Shown piece after piece: positions 12,963 through 23,294 of a stretch of DNA of 64,000 bases (positions are counted from its first letter, which is position 1; each line of letters opens with the position of its first letter). The notes beneath the pieces were generated by a model, which saw only the letters and a program-made list of their open reading frames with translations, was not told the origin of the DNA and searched no databases. The position numbers were made by a program, and so were the translations under genes. Source of the DNA: Epichloe hybrida (lineage: Eukaryota; Ascomycota; Sordariomycetes; Hypocreales; Clavicipitaceae); the NCBI GenBank assembly GCA_019022495.1, contig JAFEKR010000001.1, positions 7,440,001-7,504,000 of the forward strand, read 5' to 3'.

Positions 12963-14018
12963 TTACAACTTGCTCTTGGAATTCAGGTACACACTGGCGA
13001 GCTTGAGCTGATCGACAGCTTCCGCCACCATTTCATCTACGATTTCCTTGGCAGGTTGGACCTTGGTAATGGCGCCAGCAACTTGACCCATGAGATGAGG
13101 AAACTCGATATCCTCTACACCGTTCTCGAAATCATGCTCCATGGGAATAATACCTTTGTTACAAAGTTCCTGGGCTGCGTTCCCCCTGGCATGCCATGCT
13201 TTGAGGTACGAGTTCAGCTTGGCTCGCAACGGCCGGCCAGTGAGGACAAGGGTGCGGTCGGTATCGGAGAAATCGCACGATACTACAGCCTTTTTGTGTT
13301 CGTCGGCGCTCGCAGCTTCGGTCGAGGCAACGAATCGAGTGCCCACCCACACGCCGACAGCGCCTTGCATGAGGGAACTGGCCAGCCCTCGTCCGTTGTG
13401 AATGCCACCAGCAGCGAGTACCAGAGCAGTCTGACCCTTCAGCATCGGTGGCTTGTAGCGACGGGCAACATCGACGATGGAGGGAATCAGGACAGAGGTG
13501 GCGACGTCGCCCGTGTGGCCACCCCCTTCAGTGCCTTGGCCGCAGATAATATCAACGCCGCGATCCAAAGCCTTGACAGCATGCTTGGGGTGGCCAACCA
13601 TGTTCATGACGAGGATGTTGTTCTTGTGGAACTTGTCAATAACCTCCTTGTCAGGAACACCCACAGCAGAGACAAACAAGCAAGCGCCACTCTTGATGAT
13701 GAGATCAACAAGCTCATCAAGTTTGCCATGGGTGTAGTCGTGGTTGGTCTTTCGGGCGTTGCCGCCGACTTGTGGGAGGGCCAAGTCAACACCAAACGGA
13801 AGGTTCGGTTGCTTGAAATTTGCCTTCATCTCGTCGATGATTTCTTGCAATTGCTGGGGAGTATATTGGAAGCCACCGATGACACCGAGGCCACCAGCAT
13901 TAGAGACAGCAGCTGCCAGCTGACCACCAGACGTGTGCGCCATACCAGCAAGCACGATGGGATGCTGGATGTTCAGCAGGGTGGTGAGAGGCGTTGTGAT
14001 GGGACCGGAGGGCGCCAT
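12963..14018 (-). CDS. nitronate monooxygenase (2-nitropropane dioxygenase family)
   Basis: Single exon of 351 residues starting MAPSGPITTPLTTLLN at 14018. The protein is a TIM-barrel FMN enzyme: the N-terminal HPIVLAGMAHTSGGQLAAAVSNAGGLGVIG strand-loop, the central DIICGQGTEGGGHTGD segment with the phosphate-binding glycines, and LAAGGIHNGRGLASSLMQGAVGVWVGTRF for FMN phosphate and active-site binding. These enzymes oxidise alkyl nitronates (for example propionate 3-nitronate) to the aldehyde or keto acid plus nitrite, detoxifying a respiratory poison. The length fits the family. There is no visible peroxisomal or mitochondrial signal; the C-terminus ends NSKSKL, which resembles a weak peroxisomal SKL tripeptide (the last three residues are S-K-L). 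That makes peroxisomal import plausible. Confidence 0.9.
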   Translation of the reverse strand: MAPSGPITTPLTTLLNIQHPIVLAGMAHTSGGQLAAAVSNAGGLGVIGGFQYTPQQLQEIIDEMKANFKQPNLPFGVDLALPQVGGNARKTNHDYTHGKLDELVDLIIKSGACLFVSAVGVPDKEVIDKFHKNNILVMNMVGHPKHAVKALDRGVDIICGQGTEGGGHTGDVATSVLIPSIVDVARRYKPPMLKGQTALVLAAGGIHNGRGLASSLMQGAVGVWVGTRFVASTEAASADEHKKAVVSCDFSDTDRTLVLTGRPLRAKLNSYLKAWHARGNAAQELCNKGIIPMEHDFENGVEDIEFPHLMGQVAGAITKVQPAKEIVDEMVAEAVDQLKLASVYLNSKSKL

Positions 14019-14866
14019 GATGAAGTACGCTTTATTTCGCAACTAGCACGGTTGTCGTAGTATGGATCGAATGAAGGTGCAAGATTGACTGTCGATAAGT
14101 CGCGCGTTAGAGACTCAGCACTAACTTTGGAAAGGGGAAGGGTGCCGACAGTAAGATTGACTCGTCAAACTGTGGTCGGACAAGGTGAGTTGATATACCT
14201 CGAGACGCGTCTTCTCTGGCAAACGGGAAACGGCAAACGGGAAACGGGATGGGCACCAGACTCACCTACTGACTGACTGCTTTCTGGCACTCCCAACTCC
14301 GTTCCGTCCAATAGAAGCGGGTCTAGACTCCAGAGACGGCCGAGCTCGCCGAGGGCCAGCACCAATCGGCATCGGAAACAGTGCAGAAGAGAAGTCTGCT
14401 TGGCGGATGCTCGCCCCCGGAGGCGGGGAAACCCGCCATCGCCGTCCACTCCAGTGCGGGGAGCCGACACAACCGAGGCAGACCCCTCACCGAGGAACGG
14501 TTAATAATCCGTACATACGGTCCACGGATCACAGATGACACAGATACACCCACCGTACCGTCCGTTGAGGCACGCAAGTCACGGTCTGACACTGACACTG
14601 AAAAGGGGCGGCTCGCCCCTCTCCCCCTAACTAATACGTCAATGCCGTTGGAGTTGGCTTCAGCACCAAAATGTACTCCCGGATACTTCACCACTCTACG
14701 GCGAAAACAACATGGTCAAATGCAAAATTCTGTTTAGTACATTACTACGCTCGCTAATGATAGTAATGAAACAATGCTGCGTCTCATGTCATCTACTCTC
14801 CGATCGCAGATGTTACTGGTCCGAAGACCGCCCCCTATCTATAGAATTTGAAAAATCATACGCTCT
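14019..14866. other. intergenic, upstream of nitronate monooxygenase gene
   Basis: 848 bp. GC-rich in the middle, where open frames overlap on both strands without family resemblance. Short imperfect repeats of AACGGGAAACGG lie near 14220-14250. Confidence 0.45.
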
Positions 14867-16228
14867 TTAGCCAAAGCGAGGAAGACGCGCTGCGTGAAAA
14901 GACGGTCCGGTAGTAGATGTGGAGGTGGTTGTCATATCAAGGCCCTCATAATCCGTCTTCCCCGACGATTCCGCGTCTTCACTCCCCATAGGCGTTTGAC
15001 CGCCGCGATCCCTCTGGGGTGACGACAGCTGCTGCAGCTCTTCTTCCCGTTGAAGCGCATTTAACGGTGGGCATATCCCATCCACTTGGACCTCCATATC
15101 GGATTTCATTTCTGGGACTTCATTTACTGAAGAAGTGTGGGCATGTTGTTTCCGTTCCGAGGCACATTTGTCTTCGGCAGTTCCCCTTCTAGCCAGCTCG
15201 TCGTCCGATTCTTGGCGTCGGGTTCGCCACTCTTCGCCGTGGATATGCTCCATGGATGGATGTTCAGCTACACCTAGTGTTGGTGGCTGCCAATAAGGCA
15301 AGCGTTCATACTCGGGCAAGTCTGCCGAGGCCGTTGATCCAAGCGTCGACCGAGATACGGTTCTCGATACTGCAGATTGACCTGCTGGTGCTTTCCCCTT
15401 ACTACTCCCCGTCTTGCCGCTGCTCCCATCATCTCTCTTAATCATGTCATACGTCACGTCGTCGTCCAGCGGCACGGCGTCCTCCTCGCCCTCCCCGTCG
15501 CTGGGGAACAAGTCCCCTCTTGATCGGTACGAATCTGACGTGCCTCCCGAGCCGGTCGTACCACTCCGTTGTCGCGGCGTACGCAACACCTGTCCGTAGT
15601 CCGAATCATCGTCTTCGTCCCCGTTGCCCCCCAACAACGGCGCTGCTTCCCCCTCGCCATGCTTTCCGGGATGATCTTGTAGGTCCGCCGCACTAGGTTT
15701 ATATCGTAGCGTGCCGCCCATTTTCCAAGGTAACCTGCTCAAGAACCCAATGGGCTGCGTACTAGGAATAATGGTAGGGTCCTCAGCCGTACTGACCTTC
15801 CTTCTCGCGCCCCGTGTGCCATAGCTCATGCGTCTCTTCCTGCGCGGCTGCTCCGTCGTCTCTCCACCGCCATGCTTTCGTGCGGCGCCGGTCCCAGCAA
15901 GCAGGCGATCCCAGTCCTCGCCGCCCCAGCTGCCCAGCAGCCCGCCAGCCTGCTCCTCCTCGTACCAGTCGTCGTAAAAGTCGAAGCTGAACTCGGCATT
16001 GCCGCGGGCTCGCTGGCGCTCTCTTCTCCGGCGCAATCGATTTTCAGGATTACCTAGACATACTGTCGTACATTGCTCTATCGAATCGGCCATAGAATGG
16101 AAGCAAGGGTTGATGTATTTCTGAGAGAAACTAAAGATGCCCGCCGCGGCGTTTTCCGTAACCGTCTCGGCATCGTGTGTGATTTGGTTCCAGCGCTGGC
16201 GGAACCGTGGATCTTCGAGAAAAGCCAT
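14867..16228 (-). CDS. conserved-looking hypothetical protein, largely disordered
   Basis: Single exon, 453 residues, start ATG at 16228 (MAFLEDPRFRQRWNQITHDA). The first 110 residues look folded: a helical opening (NQITHDAETVTENAAAGIFSF), then NPENRLRRRRERQRARGNAE and an aromatic-acidic patch (FSFDFYDDWYEEEQAGGLLG). The rest is low-complexity and charged, rich in Ser, Gly, Glu and Arg, with basic clusters such as QPRRKRRM that could serve as a nuclear import signal. No transmembrane segment or signal peptide is visible. I do not recognise the family. Coding is supported by the long unbroken frame, a plausible start and fungal codon use; function is unknown. Confidence 0.75.
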   Translation of the reverse strand: MAFLEDPRFRQRWNQITHDAETVTENAAAGIFSFSQKYINPCFHSMADSIEQCTTVCLGNPENRLRRRRERQRARGNAEFSFDFYDDWYEEEQAGGLLGSWGGEDWDRLLAGTGAARKHGGGETTEQPRRKRRMSYGTRGARRKVSTAEDPTIIPSTQPIGFLSRLPWKMGGTLRYKPSAADLQDHPGKHGEGEAAPLLGGNGDEDDDSDYGQVLRTPRQRSGTTGSGGTSDSYRSRGDLFPSDGEGEEDAVPLDDDVTYDMIKRDDGSSGKTGSSKGKAPAGQSAVSRTVSRSTLGSTASADLPEYERLPYWQPPTLGVAEHPSMEHIHGEEWRTRRQESDDELARRGTAEDKCASERKQHAHTSSVNEVPEMKSDMEVQVDGICPPLNALQREEELQQLSSPQRDRGGQTPMGSEDAESSGKTDYEGLDMTTTSTSTTGPSFHAARLPRFG

Positions 16229-18119
16229 GGTTGGGCAAGAATGAGCTTGCCGCGGAAAAGGACACCATGCAGCTGTTTTGGAAGGGGTGCATGAGAGATC
16301 TCTTGACGCCGTCTTTCAATGCGCTGGGAGTTTTGAAATTAGTGTTGACGCGACGTCGGATTTTGTTGCTGTGCTGGCCGAATGGGACGGGGCGGGTTGG
16401 CGGTGACCTCAACAGAAAAAAGGCCTACGTCTATTATTGTTGTGACGACTGGTTTCAGACCCGAGGCGCCTGCTTGTCGAGGCAAGCTTGTGGTCTTGGG
16501 TTTGACTTTTTACAACATGCGCGGAATTGCGATGCGGACCTTTTTGAAAAGAAATGAACGCGCCGGTGGAAAGCGATCCGGGTTGGCGACGATGGGATGG
16601 GCTGGGCTGGGCTGGGCTTGGATGTCGGATGTCGGATTCGAGTGGTGAGAGAAACGATGGGGGAGGCGCAGCCAAGAGAAACGCCTCCGTCATCAGGTGG
16701 CACGTGCGACTGTGACTTGCTCGGCTGGTTCGTTTTGGTCTGGTCTTGTCGCCGCCCTTTGGGTCGAGAAAGAAGGCGGTTGGCAGGCAGGTCGGCCATA
16801 GGGCTCTGTGGGGAATCCAGATGCCAAATTTGAGGCTATCATTGAGGCGTCGGGGTATTATTTGCAGAAGAAAGGAGACATGTCTGTCATCTTGAACTCA
16901 ATGAATGGCTGTGGGGGGAGTCACTGCAAATGTCCCGCAAACGGCTGGTCAGACGACGTAGGACGACGTGGGACGACGCAGAGGGTGCAGGATGCATGGA
17001 AGTGATGTGAGTCGTCTTGGACGCCTGCCTCTACAATGAGATGAGTCGCTGTCTATGAGGACACCGTCAGCTTCTTGACATCACGAGCACTCACTCTCAT
17101 CTCAATCCAGTCCAATGTGTCCTCGCGACAACAAATGCCGAGCCGACACAGCATTCGTTTTCGTGCAAAGTCATCGCTTCCTTTTGGTACAATCACTATA
17201 GACAAACACATTCTCATTTCGCATCACTTTCTGGTCGTCCTCATATTCGCCATTATCCTAGCCAATAACTGCTCTCTCGAGTCGCGCTCCTGAGGAAACA
17301 AGTTCCTCTGGATTGAAAAAAAAAAAAAAAAAAAAGAGTCATGTCAGCACACCACTCGCAGATGTTCCATCTCAAACCACTTACAGCAGCTAACCAGCGC
17401 CTCATTTCTTCTCGAGTCCACGTGTCGGGGTCGCCTTGGGAATCTGTATGCGATGGGAACATCTCGCTGCCCCAGATCGACCAAACTGCGGCAGCGACTA
17501 CGGCGCCTCCGAATGCTTGAAAATGTCAACTTGTCTGGTGGGTGTTTATGCATTCTTTTTCATCATGTACCCGTACCAAGCACCATATTCTGCGACACAT
17601 GTCAGAGCAAGATCCTATCAGGGGAGACGCAGGATCATGAAGAATGGCTTCCAGAACTGTACCTTTGATCTCATGGCATTGTCCAACGGCGTCGGCATTT
17701 TGTAGGTCGCGTGGCTTGCCTGTCAGGGAACAATAGTCGTTGAAAGATAGAAGAGACTTCCTACTGGATGACAGGCCGCTATACATTAATACAAAAACTG
17801 ACTTCTGTAGGACACAAGAGGTCAAGCGACCAATTTTATACATACATGCTTGGCAGGTTCGATTCGAAAAGCTGCAACGCACTCGGTGACGACGCCACAA
17901 CCAACCGTGACGTGGATGTACATACATATTGCAGCCACATTCACCCACTCTCACTGGCTGGCTCCGTGGCGCACCAAGCTTGGTCCGTGCGTCAGGCCCC
18001 GCGAAAAGTCAGCGCACAAAATTAATTCCTGCAAAAACAACACCAAACCGCTGCCCCCGTGCTGAACTGTGCCTTTGTCAAGATATCCCTTCCAGACAGA
18101 CCTATCCAACACCGCCAAA
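16229..18119. other. long intergenic region upstream of eL38
   Basis: 1.9 kb without a supported protein gene. It includes a GGGCT tandem repeat near 16595-16620, an A run at 17318-17335 and CT-rich stretches before the eL38 start. A B-box-like GGTTCGATTC at about 17862 lacks a pairing T-stem, so I do not call a tRNA. The length leaves room for an unrecognised noncoding RNA. Confidence 0.45.
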
Positions 18120-18687
18120 ATGCCTCGTGAGGTCGCTGATATCAAGAAGGTAACTATGCATCTGCGTCCGTGTCCTGTTACTCAATTACATGAAGTGCTG
18201 ACATTTTGACTTTTTTCTAGTTCATCGAGATCTGCCGCCGCAAGGACGCTTCGTGTATGTGTTCTCCCTTGCCCCAGGAAACCGAATCCGGCCCTCCCCC
18301 ACGTCACGATTCCCATCGAATGTCGATCTGGGGGGCTTGAGGTGAAGCGGGGAGGATGAACAGAATTGAGCCCAAAATTGGAACAAGCAGACCATCTAAC
18401 AAGCCAACAGCCGCGCGGATCAAGAAGAACAAGCAGGCCAACAACATCAAGTTCAAGGTCCGCTGCCAGAAGCACCTCTACACCCTGGTGCTCAAGGACA
18501 CGGAGAAGGCCGAGAAGTTGAAGCAGAGCCTGCCTCCTAGTATGTGCTCACCCTTCCAATCCGCCACTTTCCTCTCGCTTGTCGCACAAACCCCGCGATC
18601 ATGGCAAACCTTTCATACCGATTTCGTCTCACCATGCTGACCTTCCTCACAGCCCTGAACATCTCCGTAGTCGGCACGAAGAACTGA
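18120..18687 (+). CDS. RPL38: 60S ribosomal protein eL38
   Basis: Four very small exons: 18120-18149, 18221-18254, 18411-18539 and 18653-18687, encoding 75 residues. The joined protein reads [20 protein letters not shown], then [20 protein letters not shown] and a C-terminus [10 protein letters not shown], the complete eL38 pattern. All introns have GTATGT/GTAACT donors and CAG/TAG acceptors and keep phase (0, 1, 1). eL38 is a small component of the large ribosomal subunit. Exon 1 encodes only ten residues, so single-frame scanning misses this gene. Interruption by several introns near the 5' end is common in fungal ribosomal protein genes. Confidence 0.95.
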
Positions 18688-19785
18688 GCTGTTTTTTTCT
18701 TTTTCCCAACTCGTGGAAAAAATTTCGAAAAAATTGGCCAAAATTTGAAAAACGTAAAAGGATGAGATACAAAGCGGCAATTGGGTGGCGGTGGCGGAGG
18801 ATATAAGGAATCTACCTACATGCACGAATGGGCGTCCGGGATACCTTGCATTTCAACGGGTTGCGTTCAAATAGATATGAACAAGGTCGATTTTGAAGCA
18901 CTCTTACATGACGAGACCCCCTTTCACCTTTTCCTTTTTGGCGGGGTTGTCTCGTCCGATGGCAGTCGTTATCCTGAGTGCACATGATTTTTGGACGAAA
19001 AGAAAAAAAATGATGAGAGCACAAACAATGAAACCCCGTCTATACCACATATTTGAAACACGCCTCCGGTCCTGGTCCGCCAAATCCATTAACCTCCTCA
19101 CTTTGCCCTCAGACACTTGATCTGTCCAGAACACAACGAGGTCCTCCTTATCCTCTATCTCTTTAGTACGTGTTATGTCAACGTGGTCGTTCGCCCGATT
19201 TTCCACATGCCCCCCCAAAAGAAAAAAGAAAAAAAGAGTCGCTCGACAGCAGCTCGACGACGCTCACTCTCCAGGCTCGTGGACGTGTTGCCGCCAGAGA
19301 AGGCGAGGGCAGGGATGCCGGCCGTTGTGAGCGGCATCAATTAGCCTGCAGGCTGCGCCGACGGGTGCCGGAGAACTTGGGCGGGCAGCCCAGAAAGTTA
19401 CTACTTGCATGTGAAATTCATCCCGACCGCTGTACGGACTACAACCCCCCCCCCCGAAACCGGCGTCCCCACATACTCTCGCCAGCTTACAGGGTAGGCC
19501 CACCACCTTGTCTGCTACGAAACCGCACACAAGTCTAAACTTGAACAAAAAAAAAAAAAAATACTCTTGATTGGTCCACTCCCACTGTCACTGCTTTGCC
19601 CTCATTGGCTATGAAAAGTCGTCGGATGTCCAAGTTCCTTCAATGGCGAACAAGCTTATATCCCGTCCGGGAACCACCGCAAGACGTATTAAACAACTTG
19701 ACTTCTTAATTGGAACATACATTCGAACTCACGACTACTTTCCGAATCCATTGAATCCAAAGCAAATCATCTGACGAGAACAGAC
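18688..19785. other. intergenic, 3' of eL38 and promoter of ACR3
   Basis: 1.1 kb with no supported gene. A C run lies at about 19446-19456 and an A run at 19546-19560. Confidence 0.5.
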
Positions 19786-21166
19786 ATGGATACAGATGTA
19801 CAACACCCCATCCACACCCAAAATGACAATCCTCCCAAAACGCCCCACGACATCGAGACAGGCCCCTCAAACAAAGACTCCATCCCCGTCTTCAAATCCC
19901 TAGGATGGCTGGACAGATATCTCGCGGCATGGATCTTCCTCGCCATGCTAATAGGCATCATCCTGGGCAACTTTGCCCCGAGAACAGAAGAGGTTCTTGA
20001 CAAGGGACGCTGGGTGGGCGTGTCGATACCAATTGGTGCGTGTGGACTAACTCGCGACATTGACTTTTGCTACCTTGTAGTACTCGCTCCTCGTGCCTCG
20101 TTCTTTCCCCCTCATGAATTTGTGCGACAAACATCGACAACAATGAAAAAAATACATTGCCAACAAATATTGCGCCTGCTGACACCGTCTTCTTTCTTGT
20201 TAGCAATTGGTCTGCTGGTCATGATGTACCCCATTCTTTGTAACGTTCGGTACGAGACGCTCCACGCGATTCTCGGAAAGGCTACGCTGTGGAAACAAGT
20301 CGTCTTTAGTGTCATTTTCAACTGGATTATTGCTCCTTTCTTCATGGTATGTAGCCAGCATTCTTCTCCCAACACAAGCGGGGAGACGGTAGACTGTACT
20401 GATTGGGTTTGAACAGCTTGCTGTGGCATGGGCCTTCCTCCCAGACGAGCCAGACCTCCGCAGCGGCCTCATCCTCGTTGGCCTCGGTCGTTGCATTGCC
20501 ATGGTCATCATATGGAACAACTTGGCGGGCGGGGACTCTGGGTACTGCGCCATCCTCGTGGCCATCAATTCCATGCTGCAAATGGTTCTATTCGCACCGC
20601 TGGCCGTCTTGTTCATCAGCATCATCGGTAACTCCGACGACAAAGAGATTCGCAATCTGTCTTACTCGCTTGTAGCGACAAGCGTCGGCATCTTTCTCGG
20701 CATCCCCCTCGGGGCTGCTATTCTTACACGCCTCATTCTGAGAAGAGTCGCCGGCGAAAAGTGGTTCGATGGCGTCTTCATGAAGCTCCTTTCACCACTC
20801 TCGCTAATCGGCCTCTTGTACACCATCATTGTGCTATTTGCAGCGCAAGGAAAGCACGTCGTTCGACAGATCGTCTCGGTTGTGCGTGTTGCTGCACCGT
20901 TGGTCGTGTACTTCCTCGTCATCTTCTTCGTGACGCTGTGGGCAACGAGACAGCTTGGGTACGGGTACCGGTTGGGCTGCACGCAGAGCTTCACGGCGGC
21001 GAGTAATAATTTTGAGCTGGCAATCGCCGTGGCCGTCGCAACCTTTGGTGCCGACAGCGAACAGGCGTTGGCGGCCACCGTGGGTCCGCTTATTGAAGTT
21101 CCGGTTCTCGTAGGACTGGTGTACGTGGTGAGATGGATCGGCACGCGTCGGAATTGGGCCGAGTAA
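19786..21166 (+). CDS. ACR3: arsenite efflux permease ACR3 family
   Basis: Three exons, 19786-20035, 20204-20346 and 20417-21166, encode 380 residues. Start ATG at 19786 gives a polar N-terminus, then LGWLDRYLAAWIFLAMLIGI opens the first of about ten transmembrane helices. Diagnostic ACR3 features follow: PILCNVRYE, the WAFLPDEPDLRSGLILVGLG segment, GRCIAMVIIWNNLAGGDSGY with the catalytic Cys, and the C-terminal FTAASNNFELAIAVAVATFG. The family exports arsenite (and antimonite) across the plasma membrane using the proton gradient. No arsenate reductase or ArsR-like regulator lies next to it. Splice sites are standard. Both introns sit between transmembrane-coding segments and keep phase. Confidence 0.95.
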
Positions 21167-21349
21167 ATTGTTCACGAGACTTGTCTGATATAGAATCATG
21201 GACGCATCTCGCACCTTGTCAAAGCTCCTTGCCATCGTGCACAAAACATCGCCAAATCGCATCATCCCCAGTCGTGCCTTCATGTAGGAAGTCATGTGGA
21301 CATCGCGCATGCTTCATTTTGGCTCGCACATCGTCGGTCACCACCCATC

Positions 21350-22429
21350 TCATGAGTATTGTCCACCGCCACTCTCACTCTCCAGCATCTGGAAAAGCAT
21401 GGTGTTCCGAACGAAGCAATCATTTCGACCACGACACCCCAGTCGAGATTTGGCAATCTCACGATCACGGTTTCCCTGCATCTCTGCAATTATCGCTGCT
21501 GCGGCATTGCAGGACATCTCCATCGGGGACGAAAAGTCCTGCACCACCGTTGAGGCACCAGGAGATAGCTCTGGAGCGTATGATGATAAAGGCGTGACAG
21601 CCCCGGTGCTGGGCTCGATGGTCGACGGGCTCGGTGCCTCGGATGCCGGAGTGGGCAAAGGAGGCGCCGTGGTACATTGCGTTTTACCTTCGCAACAACT
21701 CCCCTGTTGAAGAGTGGCAGATGCAAGAACATCCAATTTGTCAAAGGGGCTGCTGCCTGGCGTTGGCGTTGGCGTTGGCGTTGCAGAGCCAAAGCTAGAG
21801 TACAGCCCATAGCCATGGTTAAAGTCGAACCCAGCCATACTTTGCTGATTTTGACGTCTGTCACAAGAGAAAGAATGCGGTTTAGACTCGGGCCTTGGTG
21901 CAAAATACTCAGGTTCTGCCTTGAAACTCATGTCACATGTCGACGACGCAGCCGACGTCACGGTAGTCGCCATTCTGTCGAGATCACATTGTGCTTGGAA
22001 GTCCTCCGACTCCTGCACAGAAGCAGCATCGCCATCTTGCGTTCGAGGCGGAGCTTCACTCCAGCTCCCACCATTCTTGGCACTCGACTTCTGTTCCTGC
22101 TGCCCGTGATGCATCGGTCGCAAGCTTACGCTGGACAGCGCTTCTGCAGCCTCACGGTCCTGACACGACTGCAAAAAGGCTTCGATATCGGCTTCAGTCG
22201 CGCCCGTGAGCGCCAACATCATCCTGAGCCTCGAGTTTTCCATGGCTACCGTCCTCGCAGCGTGCTGCATCTCGAGCGTAGCACCAACGCCCTGCTTTTC
22301 ATATTCCTGGACCTTGAGCTCCAAGTTCTCGACATATTCCTTCCGTCTGGCGCGAGAACGGCGTTGATTGTCGCGAATGCGAACGGCGGCTGCGCTTTGC
22401 GACGGTTCTGTCGAGTTCTGCTGGGCCAA
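21350..22429 (-). CDS. bZIP transcription factor (5' exon not placed)
   Basis: Minus-strand frame of about 359 codons with a basic region RIRDNQRRSRARRKEYVENL followed by a short zipper (LELKVQEYEKQGVGATLEMQ, LRMMLALTG). The basic region fits the fungal bZIP consensus N-x-x-x-S-R-R. The C-terminal two thirds are Ser/Pro/Thr-rich and include a Thr-Pro repeat encoded by GGCGTT units (21760-21785). The protein should bind DNA as a dimer in the nucleus. No in-frame ATG precedes the basic region: the frame is open up to about 22450, so a first exon lies further upstream, and the CTAAC at about 22444-22448 could be its intron branch site. The exact subfamily and target genes cannot be told from the sequence. 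Confidence 0.85.
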   Translation of the reverse strand: MAQQNSTEPSQSAAAVRIRDNQRRSRARRKEYVENLELKVQEYEKQGVGATLEMQHAARTVAMENSRLRMMLALTGATEADIEAFLQSCQDREAAEALSSVSLRPMHHGQQEQKSSAKNGGSWSEAPPRTQDGDAASVQESEDFQAQCDLDRMATTVTSAASSTCDMSFKAEPEYFAPRPESKPHSFSCDRRQNQQSMAGFDFNHGYGLYSSFGSATPTPTPTPGSSPFDKLDVLASATLQQGSCCEGKTQCTTAPPLPTPASEAPSPSTIEPSTGAVTPLSSYAPELSPGASTVVQDFSSPMEMSCNAAAAIIAEMQGNRDREIAKSRLGCRGRNDCFVRNTMLFQMLESESGGGQYS

Positions 22430-23294
22430 TTGGATACGTGGTGTTAGTCAAGGCCGATCTAATAAAAGGCATTGTGAAAAAATCGCCAAAGGGGGGAGGG
22501 GGAAAGTACAGCAAACAGCAGCAAATGCTTCTGGGAAAAATCAAAATCGAACAGATGAATCAAGTGAGATTCGGAGCTTGTGTCGGGCAGTGAAGCATCT
22601 GGTGGTTCTCTTGTAGAGAGAGTCCGTGACGCGCATTTTTGCCCTCGCCAAGTCAATCGGTCGCCCCCAGTGACAACCTCGAACGAACAATTGCGAAACG
22701 AGCGACACGCAATACATGGAGCCATTGACAATGCGAGAATGGGTAAATGCAGGGCAAAAAAATATCAAAAAATTCAGCAAGCTCAATTTCAAACAATGCA
22801 TCTCACCTTTGCTCCTGCCATTTTTGAATGATGGACCACTCGCTGTGACACTCCAGCACGGAATCAGTAAATTGGACGGCGAAAACTCTGGCTGGTCGAA
22901 AAAAAGGTCGAGACTTCGAGAGAAGAAAAACCTGACCTGTCGGAATTTGCGGAGTGGGTCGACCGACTCACCCTCACCAAGTTGCAACGAAGCCCCACCA
23001 GGCTATGGGCAGTCCAGGCAGTCCAGGTCGTTTGCGCCTACCGCATTAATATCGGCATTCTATTTCATTTGTTCTGTTATGTTACTTATGTATCTAGCTT
23101 CTTGCCACGGCTGTATACGGGTATCGTTAGAGGAGAGGTAGAAAAAAAAAAAAGAAGAAGAAAATCCCATCAAAACACTTCGCTTTGAGGCTCATGGCCC
23201 AAGGCTCAATCAAGCCCATGCAAAACTCCAACATCACCACCGCGCTACTCCCCACGTCGTTTGGTGAATGATGACATGCGCCTTGAATCAGACA
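22430..23294. other. upstream region of bZIP gene and 3' flank of TAF11
   Basis: 865 bp that probably contains the unplaced first exon and promoter of the bZIP gene. A GA-rich tract lies at about 23140-23165. No other gene is supported. Confidence 0.45.

Noticed and set aside
13056..14060. 334-codon frame antisense to nitronate monooxygenase
   Set aside because: It mirrors the codon bias of the enzyme gene on the other strand and has no recognisable motif.
14323..14737. overlapping open frames on both strands
   Set aside because: GC-rich intergenic DNA with few stops; no start context, motif or splice logic supports a gene.
17855..17880. tRNA B-box-like GGTTCGATTC
   Set aside because: No pairing T-stem, acceptor stem or A-box at the right distance.
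21677..22447. 256-codon frame antisense to the bZIP gene
   Set aside because: Low-complexity shadow; the bZIP basic region and zipper are on the minus strand.
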